Both the position numbers and the translations under genes were made by a program. Below are positions 1-7,863 of a stretch of DNA of 10,565 bases, in pieces (positions within the stretch are counted from its first letter, which is position 1; every line of letters begins with the position of its first letter). Source of the stretch: Gammaproteobacteria bacterium (lineage in GTDB: Bacteria > Pseudomonadota > Gammaproteobacteria > SZUA-229); the NCBI GenBank assembly GCA_013138755.1, contig WTCC01000151.1, positions 1 through 10,565 on the forward strand. The letters are read 5' to 3'. A model generated the notes under the pieces. It was given only the letters and a program-made list of their open reading frames with translations. It searched no databases and had not been told where the DNA came from.

Positions 1-15
1 CTGAGCTATCGAGGA
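1..15 (-). tRNA. tRNA-Asn, 5' end only (cut by window edge)
   Basis: Read on the minus strand these 15 bases are TCCTCGATAGCTCAG. This fits a tRNA 5' end: a 7-base acceptor strand (TCCTCGA), T8, A9, the D-stem GCTC and then A14-G15. Few bacterial tRNAs start with T. The TCCTC start is characteristic of gammaproteobacterial tRNA-Asn, so Asn is the best identity. The anticodon lies outside the window, so the identity is inferred from the acceptor strand alone. A promoter-like sequence at 51-79 points towards it. Its position downstream of an aspartate aminotransferase gene is a plausible but unproven association. Confidence 0.68.
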
Positions 16-23
16 ATTGTTTC

Positions 24-35
24 GGACCGAGGTCC
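24..35 (-). other. Hairpin in the leader of the tRNA gene
   Basis: The sequence GGACCGAGGTCC is an inverted repeat with 4-5 bp arms and a very short loop. It lies between the predicted transcription start (about base 43-45) and the tRNA 5' end at base 15. It could fold in the precursor leader removed by RNase P. The arms are short, so it may be chance. Confidence 0.3.
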
Positions 36-50
36 TAGTTGGAAGGCGGT

Positions 51-79
51 ATGCTACCGATTTGAATTGCTTGGGTCAA
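51..79 (-). promoter_or_regulatory. Probable sigma-70 promoter of the tRNA-Asn gene
   Basis: On the minus strand a -35 hexamer TTGACC (bases 74-79) is followed, after exactly 17 bases, by a -10-like TAGCAT (bases 51-56). The discriminator after it is GC-rich (ACCGCC), as at stable-RNA promoters under stringent control. Transcription would start near base 44, about 29 bases before the tRNA. The -35 matches consensus at 5 of 6 positions and the -10 at 4 of 6. It is the best promoter candidate in the aspC-tRNA gap. Confidence 0.5.
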
Positions 80-119
80 TACTTAATCACCACTATACTG
101 GCAATAATTGATGATTATT

Positions 120-203
120 CAGTAGTGCTACACGGATGTAGCGGTTACGGACCAAAGGATGCAGTAGTGCTACATGGATGTAGCGGTTACGAACCAAAGG
201 ACG
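120..203. repeat. Two tandem 42-bp repeats, each with a hairpin, overlapping the aspC 3' end
   Basis: Copy 1 spans 120-161 and copy 2 spans 162-203, directly adjacent. They match at 39 of 42 positions. Each contains the perfect inverted repeat GCTACA-(4)-TGTAGC, at 127-142 and 169-184. The loops differ (CGGA versus TGGA) while both stems are identical. Bases 187-203 of copy 2 are also the last codons and TAA stop of the aminotransferase. Copy 1 carries a matching decoy tail in the untranslated region. On the aspC transcript the hairpins follow the stop at once, so they may protect the 3' end or slow polymerase. Neither has the T-run of an intrinsic terminator. Confidence 0.85.
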
Positions 204-1383
204 GAATTGTCTGCTTAATCCTGCTTAGTGCTTTTTCAAGGCTGTTCATATCGGTCGCGTAGGATAGTCTTAAATGGCCGGATAAGCCAAAGGCCGAGCC
301 AGGAACAAGCGCTACTTCGGCTTTTTCGAGTAATAGCTGAGCTAATTGCACGTCATCGTCGATACCGTCCATGCGTTCGATAACCTTGTGGAAGGAGGGG
401 AAGCTATAGAAGGTGCCATCACTGGCTAGGCACTCGACACCATCCATTGCATTCAGTGCAGCATGGACGTAATCGTGGCGTTGTTTAAATATATCACACA
501 TTTCTTTGAGAAAACTCTGATCACCTTCGAGAGCTGCCTGTGCCGCATATTGTGCTATTGAAGTCGGGTTAGATGTACTCTGTGACTGAATTTTTTTCAT
601 GCCTTTGATAATGTAGGCAGGGCCACCGCTGTAACCGATACGCCAGCCGGTCATGGAATAGGCTTTGGATACACCATTGATAACGACGGTCTGGTCGAGT
701 AATTCGGGACAGGCATTCAAGATGTTAACAAAGCCTTCGTCTGTCCATACGATGTGCTCGTAGATGTCATCTGTCATCACAACGATATTCGGGTGTTTTA
801 CTAGCACGTCACCCAGAGCCTTAAGTTCAGCTCTTGTGTATGCTTTACCTGATGGATTAGACGGACTGTTGATGATGACCAGCTTCGTTTTGTCCGTAAT
901 CGCCTGTTCTAATTGTTCAGGGGTAATTTTAAATGATTGTGAGATACCACCTTCGACAATAACCGGAGTGGCGTCAGCCAGTTTCACTATATCTGGATAC
1001 GATACCCAGTACGGTGCAGGAATAATGACTTCATCACCTTCGTTTAATAAAGTCTGGCATAAGTTATAAAATGCCTGTTTGCCACCAACAGATACCAGGA
1101 TCTGATCAGCGGAAAAATCAAAATCATTTTCTCGTTTGAACTTGTTTATAATGGCCTGTTTGAGACCTGCCGTACCGTCAACAGCTGTGTATTTGGTATA
1201 ACCTTTATTGATTGCATTGATAGCAGCCTGCTTGATGAAGTCAGGGGTATCAAAATCGGGCTCGCCAGCAGCGAGTCCGATGACATCTCGTCCTTCAGCT
1301 TTTAACTGATTGGCGAGAGCTGTTACCGCTAAAGTTGGAGAAGGCTTTACTCTTTGTATACGATTTGAAAGTGATATTTTCAA
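187..1383 (-). CDS. aspC: Aspartate aminotransferase, class I, subgroup Ib
   Basis: This is a PLP-dependent cytosolic aminotransferase, most likely exchanging amino groups between aspartate/oxaloacetate and glutamate/2-oxoglutarate. Its 398 residues are the usual length for the family. The N-terminal motif VKPSPTLAV and AAGEPDFDTP (38-47) are typical of subgroup Ib (Thermus/Rhizobium type). Visible PLP-site residues are N176 in NSPSNPSG, D205 and Y208 in TDDIYEH, and the Schiff-base lysine K240 in SKAYSMTGWRIG. R372 in LRLSYA should bind the substrate alpha-carboxylate. The start is TTG: an in-frame TAA lies four codons upstream, no ATG or GTG fits, and MKISLSNRIQRVKPSP is where homologues begin. 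A weak CGGA precedes it. It diverges from uvrB. Some subgroup-Ib enzymes also use prephenate, so exact specificity is open. The symbol is used loosely (aatA is equally apt). Confidence 0.93.
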   Translation of the reverse strand: MKISLSNRIQRVKPSPTLAVTALANQLKAEGRDVIGLAAGEPDFDTPDFIKQAAINAINKGYTKYTAVDGTAGLKQAIINKFKRENDFDFSADQILVSVGGKQAFYNLCQTLLNEGDEVIIPAPYWVSYPDIVKLADATPVIVEGGISQSFKITPEQLEQAITDKTKLVIINSPSNPSGKAYTRAELKALGDVLVKHPNIVVMTDDIYEHIVWTDEGFVNILNACPELLDQTVVINGVSKAYSMTGWRIGYSGGPAYIIKGMKKIQSQSTSNPTSIAQYAAQAALEGDQSFLKEMCDIFKQRHDYVHAALNAMDGVECLASDGTFYSFPSFHKVIERMDGIDDDVQLAQLLLEKAEVALVPGSAFGLSGHLRLSYATDMNSLEKALSRIKQTIPSFGS

Positions 1384-1482
1384 TTTTGTGTCCGATTAGC
1401 ATTTAGGTAATTAATATAACAGCTCGTTTGTTACCTGAGTTTAATTTATTTTGTCAGTGGAATGTAGTAGCCCAGAATGATT
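1384..1482. promoter_or_regulatory. Divergent aspC-uvrB intergenic region
   Basis: This AT-rich spacer must carry the promoters for both divergent genes. I could not find a convincing -35/-10 pair for either. It contains an imperfectly placed inverted repeat, AGGTAA at 1405-1410 and TTACCT at 1431-1436, with a 20-base gap, which could be an operator or chance. I found no CTGT-(8)-ACAG LexA box, although uvrB is SOS-induced in Escherichia coli. Confidence 0.4.
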
Positions 1483-3489
1483 ATGTCGAAAAAATTTGAC
1501 CTGCAAACCGATTATAAGCCGACAGGCGATCAGCCTGAGGCGATAGAAACTCTGATTGAGGGTTTTGAAAGTGGCTTAGCAAGGCAAACTTTATTGGGGG
1601 TAACGGGTTCTGGTAAAACATTTACTGTGGCGAACGTTATACAGCATCTGGGGCGCGCGACCATCATCATGGCGCCTAATAAAACACTAGCGGCACAGTT
1701 ATACGGTGAGATGAAAGAGTTCTTCCCTAATAATGCGGTCGAATATTTTGTGTCTTACTACGATTACTACCAACCTGAAGCATATGTGCCTGCAAGTGAT
1801 ACATTTATCGAGAAGGATGCATCGGTAAATGAACATATCGAGCAGATGCGCTTATCTGCCACCAAAGCGTTGATGGAAAGAGAAGATACTATTATCGTCG
1901 CGACCGTTTCGGCTATCTATGGCCTGGGTGACCCGGAATCCTATTTCGCCATGATCTTACATCTCGTACGTGGTGACATCATTGATCAGCGAAATATTTT
2001 AAGGCGTCTCGCAGAGTTGCAGTATTTACGCAATGATGTCGAGTTGCGTCGTGGTACTTACAGAGTAAGAGGCGAAATCATCGATATCCATCCCGCTGAT
2101 TCAGAACGAGAAGCAATACGCATCGAGTTGTTTGATGAGGAAATCGAAAATCTGAGTATCTTTGACCCATTGACCGGGGAAGTTATTAAAAAAGTTGCAC
2201 GTTTTACGGTGTATCCAAAAACGCATTACGCGACACCACGAGAAGTTATACTGGGTGCGATCGAGCATATCAAAGTCGAGTTAAAAGCACGTCTGACAGA
2301 ACTGCGTGATAATAATAAATTAGTTGAAGCGCAAAGATTGGAACAGCGCACACAGTTTGATATCGAAATGATGCGCGAACTTGGATATTGCAGTGGTATC
2401 GAAAATTATTCACGTTATCTTTCAAGCCGTGCGCCGGGTGAACCGCCGCCATGTCTGTTTGATTATCTGCCGAAAAATGCGCTGTTAATTATCGATGAAA
2501 GTCATGTTTCAATACCACAGTTAGGTGCGATGTATAAGGGTGATCGTTCACGCAAAGAAAATCTGGTAAATTTTGGTTTCCGTTTACCATCGGCATTGGA
2601 TAATCGTCCGTTGCGTTTTGATGAATTTGAATCTATGTCGCCACAGACATTATTTGTCTCAGCAACACCTGGTCCTTATGAGGATGAACATGCGGATGCT
2701 GTGGCAAGACAGGTCGTGCGTCCAACCGGTCTGCTAGACCCTGTCATCGAAGTGCGTCCAGTGACGACTCAGGTAGATGATGTTCTATCAGAAATAAACA
2801 TTCGTGTAGCGTTGAACGAGCGGGTGTTGATCCTAACCTTAACCAAACGTATGTCTGAAGATCTAACGGACTATCTAGGTGAGCATGGAGTACGAGTACG
2901 GTATCTGCACTCTGATATCGACACGGTCGAACGTGTGGAGATCATCCGCGACTTAAGGCTTGGTGAATTTGATGTGTTGGTTGGAATTAATCTTTTAAGG
3001 GAAGGGCTGGATATGCCTGAAGTGTCGTTGATAGCCATTCTCGATGCAGACAAAGAAGGCTTTCTTCGCTCGGAGCGTTCGATGATACAGAGCATCGGTC
3101 GAGCAGCGCGAAATGTTAATGGCAAAGCCATCTTGTATGCCGATAAGATTACGGGTTCGATGCAGAGAGCTATCGACGTTACAGAAGAACGTCGTGGCGT
3201 GCAGATTGCTTATAACAAGAAACATGGCATAGTACCGAAAGGTATCGTGAAGGAAGTGCGTGATGTATTAGAAGCAGGCTACGGTGACAAACATTCAAGA
3301 AAAACCGTTGAACTGCAAAAAATTGCTGAAGAAAAAGCGATATATCAGGCAATGACGCCTAAGCAACTAACTAAAAGTTTAGATAAATTTGAAAAGCAGA
3401 TGTATCAGCATTCACGAAATCTTGAGTTTGAGGAAGCGGCAAAAGTCCGTGATGATATCGAGAGGATTCGACAGTTAGCTAATTTTTAG
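1483..3489 (+). CDS. uvrB: UvrABC excinuclease subunit B
   Basis: UvrB is the damage-verification subunit of nucleotide excision repair. It receives DNA from UvrA, opens the strands, locks one behind its beta-hairpin and recruits UvrC for the two incisions. Counting from the first in-frame ATG (1477), the helicase P-loop GVTGSGKT is at 41-48 and the damage-probing hairpin [12 protein letters not shown] at about 94-105. The DEAD-like DESH box is at 340-343, the helicase motif VI region QSIGRAARN at 538-546, and the UvrC-binding UVR coiled coil at about 630-668. The protein is complete and close to the 673 residues of E. coli UvrB. I chose the ATG at 1483 because MSKKFDL then aligns with E. coli MSKPFKL (668 aa). 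The ATG at 1477 adds only two residues. Neither start has a strong Shine-Dalgarno sequence. It converges on the RND gene downstream. Confidence 0.98.
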   Translation: MSKKFDLQTDYKPTGDQPEAIETLIEGFESGLARQTLLGVTGSGKTFTVANVIQHLGRATIIMAPNKTLAAQLYGEMKEFFPNNAVEYFVSYYDYYQPEAYVPASDTFIEKDASVNEHIEQMRLSATKALMEREDTIIVATVSAIYGLGDPESYFAMILHLVRGDIIDQRNILRRLAELQYLRNDVELRRGTYRVRGEIIDIHPADSEREAIRIELFDEEIENLSIFDPLTGEVIKKVARFTVYPKTHYATPREVILGAIEHIKVELKARLTELRDNNKLVEAQRLEQRTQFDIEMMRELGYCSGIENYSRYLSSRAPGEPPPCLFDYLPKNALLIIDESHVSIPQLGAMYKGDRSRKENLVNFGFRLPSALDNRPLRFDEFESMSPQTLFVSATPGPYEDEHADAVARQVVRPTGLLDPVIEVRPVTTQVDDVLSEINIRVALNERVLILTLTKRMSEDLTDYLGEHGVRVRYLHSDIDTVERVEIIRDLRLGEFDVLVGINLLREGLDMPEVSLIAILDADKEGFLRSERSMIQSIGRAARNVNGKAILYADKITGSMQRAIDVTEERRGVQIAYNKKHGIVPKGIVKEVRDVLEAGYGDKHSRKTVELQKIAEEKAIYQAMTPKQLTKSLDKFEKQMYQHSRNLEFEEAAKVRDDIERIRQLANF

Positions 3490-3549
3490 TAGTAGTCTGT
3501 GTGTTTAATCTGGTTTGTCGTTTCGTTACCCGGGCTCTTTGGTTCACGC

Positions 3550-3583
3550 CTGTTACATCGAAAAAATACTTTTGATGTAACAG
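3550..3583. terminator. Stem-loop between convergent uvrB and RND genes
   Basis: The arms CTGTTACATC (3550-3559) and GATGTAACAG (3574-3583) are a perfect 10-bp inverted repeat around an A/T-rich 14-base loop. The loop can pair further (AAAA with TTTT). It is the only strong structure in the 115-base gap between the two stop codons, so it could stop or protect both transcripts. No T-run follows on either strand, so it is not a textbook intrinsic terminator. Confidence 0.5.
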
Positions 3584-3604
3584 ATATTCCCAGTGATAAA
3601 TGGA

Positions 3605-5905
3605 CTAATTATTGACTGTTTTTTTGTTGCCACCGTCATTTGAGAATCTCATCAGCAGCGCTGGTAATAATGTTAGGTCAATAATCAAGGCCAGCATAAT
3701 GACCACGCCGGTTAACAAGCCCATGCTTGAATTCAGATAAAAGTGTGATTGTGCCAAAATCATAAAACCGGCAACCAGTACTAATGAAGTTACCAGTAAT
3801 GCGATTCCAACACTGTTAAACGCATAACGTACTGCATCCTCGGCATTGAGACCTTTCTCACGGCGGGCACGCAAATATTTGCTTAAAAAGTGTACGGTAT
3901 CATCTACGACAATGCCCAGTGTCATACCGGTAACGATAGATAAACCGATACCAACCTGCCCGACAGTAGCTCCCCATATGCCAAAAGCCGCCAGTGCAGG
4001 TGTAAGGTTTGGTATCAGGCTGATGAAGCCGTATTTAACTGAGCCCAGGAAGAAGATCAGTACTGCAGAGATGAATACTAATGCGATGCTAGTTCCTATC
4101 AGCATGCTGTTTATATTTCGCTTGCCCAGATGTGCAAACATGATAGTAGGGCTACTATTGTATGGTGTTATTGATGGTGTGTTCTCCTGTAACCATTTTA
4201 TGGCATTGTCATCAAAAGCGATGACTTCGTTAGAGGTCAGTGTTTTCAAAGTCACCGCAATCTTGGTTGCGGATTTGTCGATATCAATCTGGTTGTTCAG
4301 ATCCAGTCCATAAGGCAGTGACATCTCATATAGCAGTAGATACTGTGCTGCGAGATTGCGTTCTTCGGGTAGTCGTTGCCATGCAGGATCGTCGCCATGC
4401 ATGTTTTTGTTTAATCGTTTAAACGTGTCAGTAATCGTCTGCACGTGTATCACTTCAGGTTGTGAACGTAGGTACTGAGAAAACCGGTCCACATTAGCAA
4501 GAAACTCAGGTTCGCTGATGCCGCCTGATTCCTCGGTTCCTAGAGCGTAATCGATATAATAGACACCGGTTAAATTAGCGGCTGCATAATCGGAATCGCG
4601 TCTGAACTCTACTGTTTCATCAAAATATTCAACGAACTGATCATTGAGCTCATTGAGAGGAACCATCGATGCAAGAATAGCTATTATCAGCACGTTACCT
4701 ACTAATAACAGTTTCTGTTTTGCGATGACGAACTCACCGAATTTGACCATTAATTGTTTGCCGGCAACTTCGCGCTTGCCAGAGGCCGGCAGGATGCAGA
4801 CGATAGCAGGCAGGAAGGTGATCGAGAAGATAAAAGCTGCGGCGACGCCCATAGAGGCTATATTGCCGAGATCATGGAATGGTGGCGCATCACTGAAGTT
4901 GAGACTTAAGAAGCCTAATATCGTCGTTAATGAAGTAACGAATATCGGGCGAAAGTTGATCCGCATGCTTTCTATCATCGCTTCTTCTTTATTTTTACCG
5001 ATAGCAAGTTCGTGACGCATCGTGACTAATAGATGCACAGCATCTGCGATTGCCATGGTTAAGATCATGATAGGTGCAGACATTGCTGGAGGCGAAAGCA
5101 TTATCCCGCTCCAGCCGGCTAGCCCCATCGCCGTCATGATAGACATGATGATCATAAAAAATGTTGCGACAGTGCCACTTAACCCTCGTAGTAATATAAA
5201 GAGTGTTAGTAGGATGAATGCTAACGCCAGTGGATATAAAGTCGTCACGTCATCCTGGCTTGCTTCCGGAAAAGCGTTATTCATTACGGTCATGCCCACC
5301 AGTCGAATTTCGACATCGGGGTATTTTTCCAGCATTTTCTGTTTTAGGTCACGAGCAAAAGCAACGGTATTGGGTACTTCATCGAGTGCTTTGCCAGGGA
5401 GTTCGACGGTGACGTTAACGCCGGCAAACTTGCTGTCAGGTGATACCAATCTGTGAACCATGCTGGGTTCATTGATTGCGATAGACTGTATTTTTAGTAG
5501 GTCCTGTTCTGTTAAAACATCGGGGTCAATTACTAGATCTTCGACGATAAGGTCGTCTTCATCAGCAGCGGTATGCTGATGATTGGTTATGGAATCGACA
5601 CGTGTGGAGTAGGGAACTTGCCAGGCTTCTTTAGTGAGATCCTGTATGACAGTAAGAGTATCCTTACTGAAGACCTTGCCAGATTTTGGTGTGATGACAA
5701 ATAATATATTGTCATTTTTATTATATGTTTTTTGCATTTTTTCAAATGCAAGTAACTGGGGATTATCCTCCCCGAAAAACATACGGTAGTCATTACTAAA
5801 TTTTAAGAACTGTCCGCCATAGGTAGCAGCTACTACAGTGACTAAAGAAGCGAGTACGACGAGATACTTCCAGCGAATTATCCACTGTGTATATGATTCA
5901 ATCAC
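3605..5905 (-). CDS. RND-superfamily (MMPL/HAE-3 type) inner-membrane transporter
   Basis: This is a predicted inner-membrane exporter of the RND superfamily, in the COG1033-like group thought to move lipids or other hydrophobic molecules. The substrate is unknown. The frame is open from 5989 (794 aa). In that numbering TM1 is about 41-58, a large periplasmic domain follows to about 250, and TM2-7 fill about 252-443. A second periplasmic domain runs to about 625 and TM8-12 to about 780. This duplicated 12-helix layout is typical. Acidic residues inside helices, D316 (MAIADAVHL) and D696/D697 (GIVVDDTVHF), suit proton coupling. DYRMFFGEDNPQLLAFE after TM1 is a family signature. I prefer the GTG at 5903-5905 (766 aa): CGGAG lies 8 bases upstream and it starts just before TM1. 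The ATG at 5989 has no Shine-Dalgarno. The same-strand upstream gene is an esterase. The LolA-like lipoprotein partner often found beside such genes is absent here. Confidence 0.85.
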   Translation of the reverse strand: MIESYTQWIIRWKYLVVLASLVTVVAATYGGQFLKFSNDYRMFFGEDNPQLLAFEKMQKTYNKNDNILFVITPKSGKVFSKDTLTVIQDLTKEAWQVPYSTRVDSITNHQHTAADEDDLIVEDLVIDPDVLTEQDLLKIQSIAINEPSMVHRLVSPDSKFAGVNVTVELPGKALDEVPNTVAFARDLKQKMLEKYPDVEIRLVGMTVMNNAFPEASQDDVTTLYPLALAFILLTLFILLRGLSGTVATFFMIIMSIMTAMGLAGWSGIMLSPPAMSAPIMILTMAIADAVHLLVTMRHELAIGKNKEEAMIESMRINFRPIFVTSLTTILGFLSLNFSDAPPFHDLGNIASMGVAAAFIFSITFLPAIVCILPASGKREVAGKQLMVKFGEFVIAKQKLLLVGNVLIIAILASMVPLNELNDQFVEYFDETVEFRRDSDYAAANLTGVYYIDYALGTEESGGISEPEFLANVDRFSQYLRSQPEVIHVQTITDTFKRLNKNMHGDDPAWQRLPEERNLAAQYLLLYEMSLPYGLDLNNQIDIDKSATKIAVTLKTLTSNEVIAFDDNAIKWLQENTPSITPYNSSPTIMFAHLGKRNINSMLIGTSIALVFISAVLIFFLGSVKYGFISLIPNLTPALAAFGIWGATVGQVGIGLSIVTGMTLGIVVDDTVHFLSKYLRARREKGLNAEDAVRYAFNSVGIALLVTSLVLVAGFMILAQSHFYLNSSMGLLTGVVIMLALIIDLTLLPALLMRFSNDGGNKKTVNN

Positions 5906-5913
5906 AGGTACGT

Positions 5914-5918
5914 CTCCG
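5914..5918 (-). promoter_or_regulatory. Ribosome binding site that favours the GTG start of the RND gene
   Basis: CGGAG on the minus strand sits 8 bases before the GTG at 5905. It is the best Shine-Dalgarno candidate near any of the in-frame starts (ATG 5989, ATG 5965, ATG 5935, GTG 5905). A TATATT at 5993-5998 resembles a -10 element. If used, it would start transcription close to 5985, leaving the ATG at 5989 outside the message. Confidence 0.5.
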
Positions 5919-6084
5919 ATTTTTGTTTTTTTCATTCCGTTGCAATGGGGCGGTAGGCTCAACATCACATTTTTGATGCGTCCAATCATATCATTAATAT
6001 ACGCAAGCGATATTTTCTTAAAAACCTTTTTGGTGATCTGTTTTTAATCTAGATTAGGCTTGGAGCATGCCTGATTAAAACAGA

Positions 6085-6699
6085 CTATTCTAAAGGCTGT
6101 ATTGCACCAGAGCGTTCGAGTAAAGATGTTATGTTTTTGGCTAGTACACGATAACCATCGCTATTGGGATGCACGTGGTCAGATTTCAGTGCATTGTTGC
6201 CAATGATGTTGCTTAAGCTGTTCTCTTCTAGTGGTATCTTGTTTTGCTCAGCAAGGGACTGGTAGATTGGGGATGTATCCAAAAATAAGTTGAATTCTGG
6301 AACGCCGATAAGTATCACCTGACTATTGTTCTGCCGGGCCATGTCTATCATCTGCTGGATATTATCTCTGGTTCGATTAAGGTCTAGCTTACGTAAGATA
6401 TCATTTGCGCCATGACAGATAATAATCAGATCTGGTTGAAACTGGTCTATTAGATTTGCTAGACGAAGCAAGCCTCTGTTGCTGGTTTCGCCAGGCACCC
6501 CAGCGTTGATAACGTTTCGTCCTGTTAGCCGTTCCAGCACTGCCGGGTACGCATTATCGCGACTGGTGCCTGTGCCATACGTTAAACTATCACCGAAGGC
6601 GAGAATAATGGAGTCTTGGCTGAGAGGTTGTAGTCTTACTGTGTCGCTGCAACTAAATAGTGTGCTGAGCAGGAAAAGCAGGAATAATTTTCTAAGCAT
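6085..6699 (-). CDS. SGNH/GDSL arylesterase or thioesterase, TesA-like, probable lipoprotein
   Basis: This is a small SGNH-fold hydrolase of the TesA/arylesterase group, acting on acyl esters or thioesters outside the cytoplasm. The conserved blocks are all present. FGDSLTYG carries the nucleophile S38, NAGVPGETS carries G67 of the oxyanion hole, and HGAND carries N99. DHVHPN provides the catalytic D174 and H177. Its 204 residues fit the family. The N-terminus is a signal sequence ending LSTLFSC, with C17 placed as a lipobox cysteine, so the enzyme may be lipid-anchored; E. coli TesA is instead a soluble periplasmic enzyme. The -2 residue F is tolerated but not ideal. The RND gene follows 95-180 bases downstream on the same strand, so they may share a transcript. 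truD diverges 45 bases away. The real substrate cannot be read from the sequence. Confidence 0.88.
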   Translation of the reverse strand: MLRKLFLLFLLSTLFSCSDTVRLQPLSQDSIILAFGDSLTYGTGTSRDNAYPAVLERLTGRNVINAGVPGETSNRGLLRLANLIDQFQPDLIIICHGANDILRKLDLNRTRDNIQQMIDMARQNNSQVILIGVPEFNLFLDTSPIYQSLAEQNKIPLEENSLSNIIGNNALKSDHVHPNSDGYRVLAKNITSLLERSGAIQPLE

Positions 6700-6744
6700 T
6701 GCCGATATGATTTCTATTAACTGGTTTGTTGGATGTGGTTGTAA

Positions 6745-7863
6745 ATGAGTAAATTGGTTCAGGTCAAAACAAAATTGGATAAAGATTATTCTTTTTTACG
6801 AGTATATCAACCGTTAAATGTTTCGGCGAAATTAAAATCTAAAGCTGAAGATTTTGTCGTAAATGAAAGCATCTCTGTTGAGTTTAGTGGTGAAGGCGAA
6901 CATTGCTGGTTGTATATAAAAAAACGTGGCTGTAATACGGATTGGGTTGCTCAGCAAATAGCTAAATACTGTGGCGTTAAACAGGTGGCAGTATCATATG
7001 CGGGTCTAAAAGATCGTCATGCGGTAACCTCTCAATGGTTTAGTGTGCAGTTACCTGGTATGCCAACACCTGACTGGGCTGAACTTGAAACCACGTTTTC
7101 ACCGGATATATCAGCCGGATCTGCTGAAAGCATACAGGTGCTCGAATGTTTTCGCCACAATAGAAAATTACAACGTGGCGCATTAAAAAGTAATACGTTT
7201 GTGATTACCCTGCGTGATTTAAGTGATACTAGCGATGATATTTTTGAACAGCTAAAACAACGATGTAAAAGTATTGGCAGAAATGGTGTACCTAACTATT
7301 TTGGTTCGCAGCGATTTGGTCGAAATTACAATAATCTTGATCAGGCTGAAAAGCTATTTTCAAACCCCAGATTCAGGATGACTAGACAGAAGAGGGGTAT
7401 GTACCTGTCAGCAGCACGTTCATGGCTGTTTAATCTGATCTTGTCCGAACGCATTAACCGTGGTGTCTGGGACAAACGATTACCAGGTGATGTTTTTATG
7501 CTGGATGGTAAATCAGCCTGCTTTAAGGATGATGTAAGTGAACAACTGAGTGAGGAAGAACGCTGTCTTACTGAGAGGCTAGATCACAATGAAATTCATC
7601 CTACGGCAGTATTATGGGGCGAGGGTAATGACATGGTGACTTCAGATGCCGCTGAACTTGAAGAGCAGATAATAGACCAGATTCCGGTCTACCGTGATGG
7701 TTTGATATCAGCCAGACTTAAGTCTCAAAGACGTGCCTGCCGCGTGGTGCCGGGGCAATTTGAGAGTAATCGACAGGGTGATGATTTTGTCGTGTCTTTT
7801 AGTCTGCCGCCAGGCAGTTATGCGACCATGGTCCTCGCCGAAATTTTTTCTGAATTGAGCTGA
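6745..7863 (+). CDS. truD: tRNA pseudouridine(13) synthase TruD
   Basis: TruD isomerises uridine 13 to pseudouridine in the D-arm of tRNA (tRNA-Glu in E. coli), acting alone in the cytoplasm. The catalytic aspartate is D90 in GLKDRHAVT. Other family marks are KAEDFVVNE (33-41), the RKLQRGALKSNTF block (140-152), NYFGSQRFGRN (184-194), and a C-terminal LPPGSYATMVLAEIF (354-368). Its 372 residues are slightly more than the 349 of E. coli because of a longer N-terminus. The ATG at 6745 is preceded only by a weak GTGG six bases away. In E. coli truD sits between ispF and surE. Here it stands between an esterase and accA, so the operon context is different. It is complete, with no missing motif. 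Confidence 0.96.
   Translation: MSKLVQVKTKLDKDYSFLRVYQPLNVSAKLKSKAEDFVVNESISVEFSGEGEHCWLYIKKRGCNTDWVAQQIAKYCGVKQVAVSYAGLKDRHAVTSQWFSVQLPGMPTPDWAELETTFSPDISAGSAESIQVLECFRHNRKLQRGALKSNTFVITLRDLSDTSDDIFEQLKQRCKSIGRNGVPNYFGSQRFGRNYNNLDQAEKLFSNPRFRMTRQKRGMYLSAARSWLFNLILSERINRGVWDKRLPGDVFMLDGKSACFKDDVSEQLSEEERCLTERLDHNEIHPTAVLWGEGNDMVTSDAAELEEQIIDQIPVYRDGLISARLKSQRRACRVVPGQFESNRQGDDFVVSFSLPPGSYATMVLAEIFSELS

Noticed and set aside
17..262. Plus-strand 81-aa reading frame at the left edge
   Set aside because: It starts with TTG, runs across the tRNA promoter, both tandem repeats and the antisense of aspC, and repeats VVLHGCSGY only because the DNA is duplicated. It is not a credible protein.
3846..5456. 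Several plus-strand frames of 60-155 aa inside the RND gene
   Set aside because: They are antisense shadows of a well-supported membrane protein, with no recognisable domains.
6040..6057. Palindrome TAATCTAGATTA between esterase and RND gene
   Set aside because: Short, AT-rich and with no T-run in the sense of either gene; not supportable as a terminator.
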